This document shows positions 52,861 through 61,353 of a stretch of 64,000 nucleotides of DNA, in pieces. A model generated the notes under the pieces. The model ran no database searches. It worked only from the letters and a program-made list of their open reading frames with translations, and was not told the DNA's origin. The position numbers and the translations under genes were made by a program. The stretch comes from Pedobacter sp. R20-19 (GTDB lineage Bacteria; Bacteroidota; Bacteroidia; Sphingobacteriales; Sphingobacteriaceae), in NCBI RefSeq assembly GCF_000708265.2, contig NZ_JCKI01000001.1:186001-250000 (forward strand), in the 5' to 3' direction. Every line of letters starts with the position of its first letter. Position 1 is the first letter of the stretch.

Positions 52861-53515
52861 ATCGTTTATATTTTAGGTTTTTGCTATTGTTTGTTATTAA
52901 GACGCAGCTGTCCATCAAACGTTTCAGGCAAAAATCCCGTAATATACCAGCGTAGGGAACCACTAGACCAACGCCTGTAATTTCTAGACGAACAGTTGCG
53001 AATTCTATAGCCAGATTTGCATAAATTTATCTATTGTGGCAATACGTATGTTTTTTGAATAAGTCCTATATCTAATGATTTGATGGCTACCATATCATCG
53101 GCGGATAGTTCGAAGTCAAATAGGTTAAAATTTCCTTAATCTTTTATTTACTGATTTTTGAATAGCACTGACCTCTCTTTGAATGAACCATCGCAAGACT
53201 ACTTGGGCAATGCCCTTAATATATTTACCTGACAGTTCTTTTAAAAGTTCATGGATAAAAAGAGCGACTCGAACACAAATTGTGCATAAAAACAGATTTA
53301 TCAATGGCGCTTCCATGACGAACTCAAACTGGAAATATAGAGATGTAAAATTTTTCAACTTGAATATGTGCTTATATTTAGATGCATGTAGAAAGATAGT
53401 AGAAGCAAAAGCTCTTTCAATTTGATTTTTTTAGAGCTGATTATTGAATGAAATTTCGTCAAAAATCATGCAAATACTTTAATAATCCATATATTTTTAA
53501 CCAAAAGGATTTGTT
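52861..53515. other. Intergenic region with an aldo/keto reductase remnant
   Basis: Apart from the remnant at 53031-53250 no gene was seen. The stretch 53251-53515 has frames on both strands but none that looks like a protein family. Confidence 0.5.
53031..53250 (-). pseudogene. Aldo/keto reductase C-terminal remnant, frameshifted
   Basis: Reading down, ELLKELSGKYIKGIAQVVLRWFIQ and IQKSVNKRLRK match the last quarter of the aldo/keto reductase family (IAQ..LRW..Q..V...P.S). A one-base shift follows at about 53140, and the frame then reads GNFNLFDFELSADDMVAIKSLD, the usual family ending, stopping at 53031-53033. The N-terminal three quarters are missing. Confidence 0.75.
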
Positions 53516-54082
53516 ATGCCAAAATTAGAGGAATTAAAGAGTCATCTTAAAAAAGGGGTGATATACAAAAGGGATGAACTGCAAAAGTGGTCAAAATCAA
53601 TAGACAGGCATCTTTCGGAACTTACAGGTGAGGGGACTTTGAAAAGAGTTGGCCCTGGGCTATATCACTTTCCGAAGAAAAATGCATTTGGTTTTGAGCC
53701 ACCGGCGGATGATATGCTCATCAAGAAATTCTTGGACAATACCAACTTTCTGATTACTTCTTTCAATTATTTTAATGCGTTGGGCCTGGGGACGACACAG
53801 TTGTATAACAAACAGATTGTTTACAACCACCTGCGCAGCGGAGATATTAAATTGGGTAACAAATTGTTCACCTTTAAAAAAAAGTCTTCTTTTCCAACCA
53901 AGCCTACCAAGGAATTTTTGGTGATTGACCTAATCAATAATTTGGAATCACTTGCTGAGGATCAGCCCAAAGTACTTGAAAAGGCATTGGAAACAGCAAG
54001 GAGTTTGGATCAGCAGTCTTTAGGAGATGCTGCTGAAAAATATGGAAACCCAAAAACAAGAAAGTTATTAGCTACGAACTAA
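53516..54082 (+). CDS. AbiEi-type antitoxin (type IV TA)
   Basis: This 188-residue protein has an N-terminal winged helix (KKGVIYKRDELQKWSKSIDRHLSEL, then GEGTLKRVGPGLYHFP), the DNA-binding domain of AbiEi-type antitoxins (DUF6088-like). A C-terminal domain of about 110 residues follows. It lies 17 bp before the toxin gene in the usual order. It represses its own operon and counters the AbiEii toxin without direct complex formation, as for type IV systems. An intact pair. Confidence 0.82.
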   Translation: MPKLEELKSHLKKGVIYKRDELQKWSKSIDRHLSELTGEGTLKRVGPGLYHFPKKNAFGFEPPADDMLIKKFLDNTNFLITSFNYFNALGLGTTQLYNKQIVYNHLRSGDIKLGNKLFTFKKKSSFPTKPTKEFLVIDLINNLESLAEDQPKVLEKALETARSLDQQSLGDAAEKYGNPKTRKLLATN

Positions 54083-54099
54083 GTAATTACCTAAGTTAT

Positions 54100-55071
54100 A
54101 TGAGCAGCAAGTTTCTTCACCAGCGAAAGGATTTTAAAAGCCTGATTAGTACATTGTCAGCTGAGACTAGTATACTTGATGCGTTGATAGAAAAGGACTA
54201 TTGGATCATGCACGTACTTTATGGCATGAAAAACCTGGGACTCGGTTTTGAGCTTAAGGGGGGGACCTCTCTATCGAAGGGCTTTAAGATCATTGACCGC
54301 TTCTCAGAAGACATTGACTTGCATATCATCCCGCCACGGGCATTTTTTGACCAGACGGGCATTCAGGTAAATGAAAATCCGAAATCAACTGGTAAGAATA
54401 CCGTAGAAAATAGGATGAAGTTCTTTGATTGGCTGTCGGACAATATTGTTATAGACGGTATTCAGCCAGAGCGCGACATCGAAATCGATGACGAAAAGGG
54501 AAGGAACGGTGGTATTCGGTTGAAATACAATGGCTATTTTGGTTCTGTGCCAGGAATTAAGGATGGCATATTGCTTGAGGTCAGATTTGCAAAGGTTACC
54601 CCTAACCAAAATGTTGATATTAGTTCATGGATGTACGATAGAGCATTGGAAGCTGGTCTTGATGTGCTTGACAATAGGGCTTTAAATATCGCGTGCTACC
54701 ATCCCGGCTATACATTAGTGGAAAAGCTCCAGACAATCGTAACCAAGTTCCGTGGAGAACAAACTGTGGGTCGTGGTGGGCCAAAGGTCAATTTTATGCG
54801 GCAATATTATGATGTCTATAAGCTTTTACAGAGAGATGATATCCAGCAGTTTATTTCAACAAGAGAATATCAGGACCATAAATCGCACTGGTTCCCGGAG
54901 GTCGATCTTGATACTCCATTAGTGGAAAAGCAGGCTTTCCTTTTAACTGACGAGAAAATAAGGGAAGATTTTAGGAACCGATATAGCGGAACATCAGGAC
55001 TTTATTACTTAGGGCAGCCTGATTTCGATGAAATACTAACGCTTATTCAAGCGAACCTATTAAAATTATAG
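54100..55071 (+). CDS. AbiEii-type nucleotidyltransferase toxin
   Basis: The 323-residue protein has the nucleotidyltransferase motif GGTSLSKGF (G-G-[ST]-x-L-x-K-G), followed by FSEDIDLHI (DxD). Near the C-terminus it has GLYYLGQPDFDEIL. These are conserved in AbiEii/MenA-like toxins, which transfer nucleotides to tRNA ends or proteins and halt growth. The K-G motif and Asp pair are intact, so it should be active. Paired with the antitoxin in a defence-type TA; also stabilises the island. Confidence 0.88.
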   Translation: MSSKFLHQRKDFKSLISTLSAETSILDALIEKDYWIMHVLYGMKNLGLGFELKGGTSLSKGFKIIDRFSEDIDLHIIPPRAFFDQTGIQVNENPKSTGKNTVENRMKFFDWLSDNIVIDGIQPERDIEIDDEKGRNGGIRLKYNGYFGSVPGIKDGILLEVRFAKVTPNQNVDISSWMYDRALEAGLDVLDNRALNIACYHPGYTLVEKLQTIVTKFRGEQTVGRGGPKVNFMRQYYDVYKLLQRDDIQQFISTREYQDHKSHWFPEVDLDTPLVEKQAFLLTDEKIREDFRNRYSGTSGLYYLGQPDFDEILTLIQANLLKL

Positions 55072-55581
55072 TTATAACTTTTTTTGAAATAAAAGGCTAA
55101 AATCTCTTAGTTAATTGTGCCACCATTTGTTCGGAATAATCATATAACATTTAATTAAAAATCATTTCATATCAGATATTACATTCTACATGATCCCTTT
55201 GAAGCCTGTGTAGGATGCTCCTAATCACATCAGTAGTATCAATGCAAGAAAAGTCGGTTGGAAAAAATATCTTTTCGCGCTTACCCCTAATCACCTTGTT
55301 AACTACCTGATTGTATGACAATTAACTCACGTTAAAATGAATTATTTTGTCACAAATTCATGAAATATTTGTGACACTTTATAATATTTTTTTTGCCCAA
55401 TAAACAAAAATAAAATGATGTAAAGCGATAACCCATAGCTCATCAATGACGGGCAAAATGTCCCCTAGCAAGGTTACACTATAAATTATATTTTAATGAT
55501 TTTGCCAAACTAAGATGAATAAGGAATCTAAATAACATTGCTTCAATCTTCAAACCCTATAACTGCTACATAGTTAACAAT

Positions 55582-55672
55582 CTATCTAAAAAGCTTCATA
55601 ACTTTCACACCATCATCCTCTTTATTCCCTTCCAGAAGTTTCTCCTTTAATGCAGACATCTCTGTACCAGTT
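55582..55672 (-). pseudogene. Second integrase remnant, last 29 codons
   Basis: The minus-strand frame reads TGTEMSALKEKLLEGNKEDD, then GVKVMKLFR and a stop, nearly the same as the C-terminus of the intact integrase (STEMSALQEKLLERNKEEED and MKVMKLFR). Only this tail remains. It shows that a related element occupied the same site before. Confidence 0.85.
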
Positions 55673-55989
55673 TAAAAAAACATAAAAAGTAATACTATTA
55701 GTATCATAATTATTTATTTTTTAAACCCTTGTGTAAAATTATCTCACTAGCGTCGATACAATACTGGCAATATCCGAGTACCTTATTACATAGTATGCGA
55801 TGATATAAAATGAATAGAATTAACAGATATATTTAAGATTTAATAATTCTAGCTTGCTTCTTTCTGTCAAAGAAATATGTAATTTTTTAAAACAAGATGA
55901 TATAAATCAAATTCCGAAAGCACACCCGCGTATATACCCAAATAATTTTGGACATCGTGTGCTATCAAAGAAGAAATACTAAAATTAAA

Positions 55990-56038
55990 TGGATAATATT
56001 ATACTCAATAATCACGGAAATGAGCATAATATTATCCA
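55990..56038. terminator. Hairpin after the integrase gene
   Basis: TGGATAATATTAT (55990-56002) pairs perfectly with ATAATATTATCCA (56026-56038) around a 23-base loop, 19 bp beyond the integrase stop. No strong T-run follows, so it may be a terminator or a protein-binding site. Confidence 0.5.
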
Positions 56039-56056
56039 CTTACAGCTATTTCATCT

Positions 56057-57328
56057 TTACCTAAAGAGCTTCATAACTTTCATATCGCCAGTATCCTCTT
56101 CTTCCTTATTCCGTTCCAGAAGTTTCTCCTGTAATGCAGACATCTCAGTACTAACTTTCGTATCGATCACCTTCGCATAGTGCTGCGTTGTTTTCAAGCT
56201 ATTATGCCCGAGCATCTGGGATACGGTCTCAATCGGAACACCATTTGAAAGCGTAATAGTGGTTGCAAAAGTGTGCCTGGCAAGATGATACGTAAGCACC
56301 TTAGTGATGGTACAAAGATCGGCGATTTCTTTCAGGTAACCATTCATGCGTTGATTAGTGAGCACTGGCAATGCCACTTTTCTCCATCGGCATATCCTGT
56401 GATTCTTATACCTGTCAAGAATTACTTTTGCCTCATCCAACAAGGGGATGTGACAAGGTGTTTCCGTTTTCTGCCGTTTGATGAATATCCATAAATTACC
56501 GTCATCACCTTTTGTAATCTGATCCAGGCGAAGCTGCTTCACATCAATATAAGAAAGACCGGTGTAACAACTGAAAATAAAAATGTCACGAACGATGTTT
56601 AAGCGCTCAAGTGGAAATTCTCTGTTTTTAATTCTATCCAACTCTTCCATATTTAGAAAAGTCCTTGCCTTAGCTTTAGCAGTATTGCGATAATTTAAAA
56701 ATGGATTACCAACAATCCACCCGGCACCCAGGCAATACAGCATGATTTTTTTCAGGTGAACAATATATTTCCGGGCAGACATTGCATTATTTCCCCGGTC
56801 AATTCTGAGGAATAGCTCATAATCAGTGATAAATTTAAAATCCACCTTTTTGATATTAATGTCCTGAACCTCATATTTGAGCTGAAGAAATTGTTTAACG
56901 TGCCTAATGGAACTTTGATAGGTTTGAAACGTGCTATAACTGTATCCTTTACCAATCAGTTTTTCCATATTTTCATTGTGCTTCTGATAAACTCTCAGCA
57001 GGCTATGGTTAGACGTATTCTTTCCGGTAAGATGATCCCTCAAGACTACCGCTGTCACCTCATCTTCCTTTTCCACAAGAGAGGTATGAAACCTTCGAAC
57101 TTTTGAGGCGAGCGTGTCCAGATAATCATTAAGTTCCCGGATCTCCTCACGCAGGCCAGTGCCTTTTCCTTTTAGCGCAGACCAGAAGCTGGGAATAATT
57201 TCCCTGCTTCCGAATGTTTTCCTTTCACAGTAATCCGTAAATAGATAGGCATCATTTCGCCCTTGATAAAATTTTTTGGTCTTTTCAGATAGAACAAAAG
57301 ATGAAAATTGTAACTCATAATGATACAT
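56057..57328 (-). CDS. Tyrosine recombinase/integrase of the island
   Basis: The 423-residue integrase has an N-terminal arm-binding part, a SAM-like core-binding domain (about 110-210) and a catalytic domain. The catalytic residues in view are HLARHTFAT (H-x-x-R), the LGHNSLKTTQHY block with His and the nucleophile Tyr384, and a TGLSYIDVKQLR block. There Ser replaces the first catalytic Arg, as in IntDOT of Bacteroides CTnDOT. It reads away from the tRNA-Arg gene 300 bp upstream, the usual position for a tRNA-site integrase. It probably drives insertion and excision between the 215-bp repeats. Confidence 0.93.
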   Translation of the reverse strand: MYHYELQFSSFVLSEKTKKFYQGRNDAYLFTDYCERKTFGSREIIPSFWSALKGKGTGLREEIRELNDYLDTLASKVRRFHTSLVEKEDEVTAVVLRDHLTGKNTSNHSLLRVYQKHNENMEKLIGKGYSYSTFQTYQSSIRHVKQFLQLKYEVQDINIKKVDFKFITDYELFLRIDRGNNAMSARKYIVHLKKIMLYCLGAGWIVGNPFLNYRNTAKAKARTFLNMEELDRIKNREFPLERLNIVRDIFIFSCYTGLSYIDVKQLRLDQITKGDDGNLWIFIKRQKTETPCHIPLLDEAKVILDRYKNHRICRWRKVALPVLTNQRMNGYLKEIADLCTITKVLTYHLARHTFATTITLSNGVPIETVSQMLGHNSLKTTQHYAKVIDTKVSTEMSALQEKLLERNKEEEDTGDMKVMKLFR

Positions 57329-57427
57329 TTAAAATTAAACAAATGTACATTTGAGCCAGTGAGTCATCAAGATGTTCGTCAGTCGAACGAGCTGTAAATC
57401 AATGTCTTACAAAATAATCCAGCGCCC

Positions 57428-57642
57428 GAACATTTCGGAATAATTCTGGTTTTGATATTTCAAACAATTTACTGACTTACATTACTTTACAAAAAGTAGT
57501 AAATTTTCGACTCACTAAAATTAACCATTCAGAATGGTCAAAAACGGGACTTAATGTGTTATGAAAACCAAAACAAAGTCTTGAAAATCAACGATTTGCA
57601 CGACAATGTTCTGGTTTGAATCCGAGGAAGTGGTCCCGACGA
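57428..57642. repeat. Proximal 215-bp direct repeat of the island, including the tRNA-Arg 3' end
   Basis: Partner of 17965-18179, about 87% identical by eye. It covers the last 12 bases of the tRNA and the sequence beyond it. The identical 18-base block ending at 57642 is the probable crossover site. Confidence 0.85.
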
Positions 57643-57702
57643 GAATCGAACTCATATCTAAAGTTTAGGAAACTTCTATTCTATCCGTTGAACTACGGGA
57701 CC
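57631..57702 (-). tRNA. tRNA-Arg (anticodon CCT)
   Basis: A 72-base cloverleaf: acceptor stem GGTCCCG/CGGGACC with discriminator A, an anticodon stem GAAGT/ACTTT around loop TTCCTAA (anticodon CCT), and T-arm ATGAG-TTCGATT-CTCGT with one wobble pair. CCA is not encoded. It is the attachment site of the island: its last 12 bases are repeated at the far end. The gene stays complete and functional after insertion. Confidence 0.95.
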
Positions 57703-57779
57703 AGGGTAATTTTTAGATTTGCAGAGTTACGATTTTAGATTTACAAATGCAAAACCTAAAATCGCAATTATTAATGCGC

Positions 57780-59888
57780 TTATCTGATTACACTGCCTGC
57801 TTCAAATTTTTCGGCAGGCGCTACAAAAGTAAGTTTTCCTTCTGAATTTTCAGCCATTAAAATCATTCCCTGTGATAAAATTCCTTTAATTTCACGAGGG
57901 GCTAAGTTTACCAATAAACTCACCTGCTGCCCTATAATTTCTTCAGGCTTATAATATTCTGCTATGCCAGATACAACTGTGCGCTCATCTAAACCCGTAT
58001 TTACAGTAAGCTTTAATAGCTTTTTAGTTTTTTCGACCTTTTCTGCCGCAGTAATGGTTGCTACACGAATATCAAGAGCAGAAAAATCATCAAAATTAAT
58101 ATTCTCTTTAGCCGGGGTAACTACAGCATTATTGGCTGTATTAGTCGATTTACTTTGCTTGAGTTTTGCAATTTGAAAATCGATCTCAGCATCCTCAATC
58201 TTTTCAAACAACAATACAGCTTCGCCGATATCGTGCCCACGTTTAATTAAATTCACAGCCCCTGCATCCGCCCACTCATTTCCACCATTTTTTAGCATAT
58301 TCATCAGTTTCTCTGCTGTAAAAGGTAAAAAAGGCTCAATCAATACCTGAATGTTAGCCGCAATTTGAAGGGAAAGGTGTAAAATGGTACGTACCCGATC
58401 TTCATCTGTTTTGATGAGTTTCCATGGCTCCGTTTCAGCCAGGTATTTGTTTCCTAAACGGGCAACATTCATCACTTCTGATAAAGCCTCTCTAAAGCGA
58501 TAATTTTCTATCGAAGCAGAAATCTTTGCCGGATAGCTTGCCAATTCATCAATTACAGCCTGATCCACCGGTGTAATTTCCATACAGGTAGGCACACTTC
58601 CATTGAAATACTTATGGGTAAGTACCATTACCCGGTTAATAAAATTGCCTAGTATGGCAACCAGTTCATTGTTATTTCTCGCCTGGAAATCTTTCCAGGT
58701 AAAGTCATTGTCTTTGGTTTCAGGAGCAGTTGCCGTAAGCACATAACGTAAAACATCTTGTTTGCCTTCAAACTCTCGCAGATATTCATTTAACCAAACT
58801 GCCCAGTTTTTTGAAGTGGAAATCTTCTGCCCTTCAAGGTTTAAAAACTCATTCGCCGGAACATTATCTGCCAAAGTATAATCACCATGTGCCATTAACA
58901 TAGCCGGAAAAATAATGCAATGGAAAACAATATTATCTTTACCTATAAAGTGAACCAACTTCGTTTCATCACTTTTCCAATACTCTTCCCATCCACATTT
59001 ATCACTATCATAATTGTTGATATAATATTCTTCAGCCTTTGGATTCCAAACATCTAATTTGGCATAATTACATAATTCTTTAGTGGCAGAGATATAACCA
59101 ATTGGCGCGTCAAACCAAACATACAATACTTTTCCTTCAGCATCCCGAAGAGGTACACGAACTCCCCAATCTAAATCTCGAGTCATAGCACGTGGCTGTA
59201 AACCAGCATTTAACCAGCTTTGACATTGACCATATACATTTGGGCGCCATTCTTTATGACTTTCAATATAATTTCTCAACCTTTCTTCGTATTGATCTAG
59301 CGGGAGAAACCAGTTTTTAGTCTCTTTTAAAATGGGTTGATCGCCAGAAAGTGTAGATTTTGGATTAATCAGGTCTGTTGCATTTAATGTGGAGCCACAG
59401 TTCTCACATTGATCACCATAGGCATTTTCGTTACCACACTTCGGACATGTGCCGGTAATATAGCGATCGGCCAAAAACTGTTTGGCTGAAGGATCATAAT
59501 ACTGTTCGGTAACTTCTTCTGTAAATACGCCCTTATCATATAAGGTTTTGAAAAATTCTGATGCAGTTTGATGATGGGTATGAGATGACGTACGGTGGTA
59601 AATATCAAAAGAAACACCAAATTCTTTAAAAGAATCTCCAATAATTTTATGGTATTTATCTACTACCTCTTGTGGCGTGATACCTTCTCTCTTGGCTTTT
59701 AAAGTGATTGGCACACCATTTTCATCAGATCCACAAATAAACTTGACATCGCGTTTATTCGATCTCAGGTAACGGGCATAAATATCAGCAGGGATATAAA
59801 CACCTGCAAGGTGCCCAATATGAACTGGTCCGTTGGTATATGGAAGTGCCGCAGTTACGGTATATCTTTTTATTTTACTATTATCCAA
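57780..59888 (-). CDS. metG: Methionyl-tRNA synthetase
   Basis: I start at the TTG at 59888 (703 residues): the conserved N-terminus begins soon after it as [28 protein letters not shown], and upstream codons are unrelated. The HIGH-type motif is HIGH in VHIGHLAG and the KMSKS motif is KISTSKN. A zinc knuckle is given by CPKCGNEN and CENCGS. The C-terminal 110 residues form the tRNA-binding/dimerisation domain ([21 protein letters not shown]). It charges tRNA-Met in the cytoplasm. It is divergent from the S66 peptidase gene 40 bp away. Confidence 0.97.
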   Translation of the reverse strand: MDNSKIKRYTVTAALPYTNGPVHIGHLAGVYIPADIYARYLRSNKRDVKFICGSDENGVPITLKAKREGITPQEVVDKYHKIIGDSFKEFGVSFDIYHRTSSHTHHQTASEFFKTLYDKGVFTEEVTEQYYDPSAKQFLADRYITGTCPKCGNENAYGDQCENCGSTLNATDLINPKSTLSGDQPILKETKNWFLPLDQYEERLRNYIESHKEWRPNVYGQCQSWLNAGLQPRAMTRDLDWGVRVPLRDAEGKVLYVWFDAPIGYISATKELCNYAKLDVWNPKAEEYYINNYDSDKCGWEEYWKSDETKLVHFIGKDNIVFHCIIFPAMLMAHGDYTLADNVPANEFLNLEGQKISTSKNWAVWLNEYLREFEGKQDVLRYVLTATAPETKDNDFTWKDFQARNNNELVAILGNFINRVMVLTHKYFNGSVPTCMEITPVDQAVIDELASYPAKISASIENYRFREALSEVMNVARLGNKYLAETEPWKLIKTDEDRVRTILHLSLQIAANIQVLIEPFLPFTAEKLMNMLKNGGNEWADAGAVNLIKRGHDIGEAVLLFEKIEDAEIDFQIAKLKQSKSTNTANNAVVTPAKENINFDDFSALDIRVATITAAEKVEKTKKLLKLTVNTGLDERTVVSGIAEYYKPEEIIGQQVSLLVNLAPREIKGILSQGMILMAENSEGKLTFVAPAEKFEAGSVIR

Positions 59889-59928
59889 AACAATTTTTAT
59901 TAATTTGGCAAAGATAAGTGTTTTGAAG

Positions 59929-60828
59929 ATGATTAAACAGCCCCCATATTTAAAAAAAGGAGATAAGATTGCCTTAGTTTGTCCGGCGAAGAAATTACCG
60001 AAGCCCATTGATGAGGCTATAGCGATTTTAAGCAGCTGGGGATTAGAGGTTATTATAGGTGAAAGTGTTTATGCCAGCCATCATCAATTTGCCGGAACGG
60101 ATGAATTAAGGACTAAAGATATTCAGCAGTTTCTTGATGATCCATCTATTAAAGCGATTATTGCAGGCAGGGGAGGCTATGGAACCATTCGGATCATTGA
60201 TGAACTGGATTTTACTCAATTTAACTTAAATCCTAAATGGATTATCGGATTTAGCGACATTACCGTTTTACTTTCACACATCATTTCTCAAAGCGAAGTA
60301 CAATGCATCCATGGCCAAATGCCCTATACATTTGAAGAGAGTGCCTCCGAGGCTCTTGATTCCCTAAAAAATGCCTTATTTGGCGAGCAACAGGTTTATC
60401 AATACGAAAGTGAATTTCCGAACCGATCTGGAGAAGCCACAGGGTTATTGATTGGTGGAAATTTAACACTACTCGCCATGTTGCAGGGATCTGTATCAGA
60501 AATGGATTTTAATGATAAAATTCTTTTTCTAGAGGATGTAGGCGAACATGAATACAGTATCGACAGAATGTTACGAATGCTTAAAAGAGCTGGCAAACTC
60601 GCCCATTTAAAAGGCTTGATTATCGGGGCATTTAATGAAATAGAAGTCGAGAAAATTCCTTTCGGACAAACCGTAGAGGAAGTGATCTGGGATATTATAA
60701 GGGAATATGATTACCCGGTTTGCTTTAATTTTCCTACCGGACATATTGATCATAACCTCACCATGGTTTTGGGGGCTAAGGTACTTTTGAAAGTAGAAAC
60801 AAATAACGTTCAATTTAAATATTTATAA
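59929..60828 (+). CDS. LD-carboxypeptidase (S66 family)
   Basis: I chose the ATG at 59929 (299 residues), since upstream codons belong to the metG leader. The product has [19 protein letters not shown] near the start, [15 protein letters not shown] and the nucleophile Ser in GFSDITVL. The later Glu/His charge relay includes PTGHIDHN. These are the S66 hallmarks. It removes the terminal D-Ala from muropeptide tetrapeptides in the cytoplasm during wall recycling. No signal peptide. It ends 1 bp before the DoxX gene. Confidence 0.9.
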   Translation: MIKQPPYLKKGDKIALVCPAKKLPKPIDEAIAILSSWGLEVIIGESVYASHHQFAGTDELRTKDIQQFLDDPSIKAIIAGRGGYGTIRIIDELDFTQFNLNPKWIIGFSDITVLLSHIISQSEVQCIHGQMPYTFEESASEALDSLKNALFGEQQVYQYESEFPNRSGEATGLLIGGNLTLLAMLQGSVSEMDFNDKILFLEDVGEHEYSIDRMLRMLKRAGKLAHLKGLIIGAFNEIEVEKIPFGQTVEEVIWDIIREYDYPVCFNFPTGHIDHNLTMVLGAKVLLKVETNNVQFKYL

Positions 60829-60829
60829 C

Positions 60830-61237
60830 ATGGCAATTTTTGATAGTTTAGGTAAATACCGGAACACTGGTTTATTAATCATGCGTATAGGCATTGGCAT
60901 CATGTTTATTGTTCATGGCTTTCCAAAGCTGGCTGGTGGTCTTGGTGGCTGGGCAGAGTTAGGTGGGAGTATGAAAGTAGTGGGCATAAACTTTTTACCC
61001 GTATTTTGGGGCTTTATGGCCGCTGTGACTGAAACCTTCGGAGGCTTTTTATTAATAGTAGGACTATTTTTCCGTCCTGCATGTATAGCCCTGGTTTTTA
61101 CCATGATTATTGCAGCCCTGGTTCACTTTGGCAAAGGCGATGGATTAGGTGGTGCCAGCCATGCCATAGAGTTAGGCATTGTATTTTTTAGCTTAATTTT
61201 TATTGGGCCTGGTAAGTATAGCGTGGATAAGAAATAA
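60830..61237 (+). CDS. DoxX-family membrane protein
   Basis: The 135-residue protein has four transmembrane helices (about 15-35, 58-78, 82-102 and 112-130), with the DoxX pattern LLIMRIGIGIMFIVHGFPKLAGG near the N-terminus and GGFLLIVGLFFRPACIALVFTMI later. DoxX proteins are small redox-linked membrane proteins with varied roles. It starts 1 bp after the peptidase stop, so the two share a transcript that ends at the perfect hairpin at 61249. Confidence 0.92.
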   Translation: MAIFDSLGKYRNTGLLIMRIGIGIMFIVHGFPKLAGGLGGWAELGGSMKVVGINFLPVFWGFMAAVTETFGGFLLIVGLFFRPACIALVFTMIIAALVHFGKGDGLGGASHAIELGIVFFSLIFIGPGKYSVDKK

Positions 61238-61248
61238 TTAAAATTTCC

Positions 61249-61288
61249 AAAATGACAAAAGCCAGCAAACGCTGGCTTTTGTCATTTT
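61249..61288. terminator. Perfect bidirectional terminator
   Basis: An 18-base arm (AAAATGACAAAAGCCAGC) pairs perfectly with 61271-61288 around AAAC; T-runs occur on both strands. It separates doxX from the SusD gene. Confidence 0.95.
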
Positions 61289-61353
61289 AAAGATTATTAA
61301 TCAACTAAGTCGAAAATACAGACTGTATCTGTTCATTGAATTATAATCAGTTA

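Larger units (their letters stand above)
55072..56056. other. AT-rich region between the AbiE pair and the integrase
   Basis: No intact gene. It contains the integrase tail remnant at 55582-55672 and a hairpin at 55990-56038. Otherwise nothing recognised. Confidence 0.6.
18180..57642. mobile_element. tRNA-Arg genomic island of about 39.5 kb with tyrosine recombinase
   Basis: Bounded by the 215-bp direct repeats, with an intact tyrosine recombinase at 56057-57328 beside the tRNA-Arg(CCT) gene. The contents are accessory: nucleases, defence-like modules, TonB/SusCD genes, an imuABC-type mutasome and a toxin-antitoxin pair. Several pseudogenes are present (SRA-HNH, serine recombinase, aldo/keto reductase, a second integrase tail). 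No relaxase, coupling protein, Tra or phage structural genes were seen, so it is at most mobilisable. The exact crossover is probably within the identical block at 18162-18179 / 57625-57642. Confidence 0.75.

Noticed and set aside
53183..53425. A plus-strand protein of 80 residues
   Set aside because: It lies opposite the aldo/keto reductase remnant, and its sequence shows no family pattern.
18180..57642. Integrative conjugative element
   Set aside because: No relaxase, coupling protein or Tra proteins were found.
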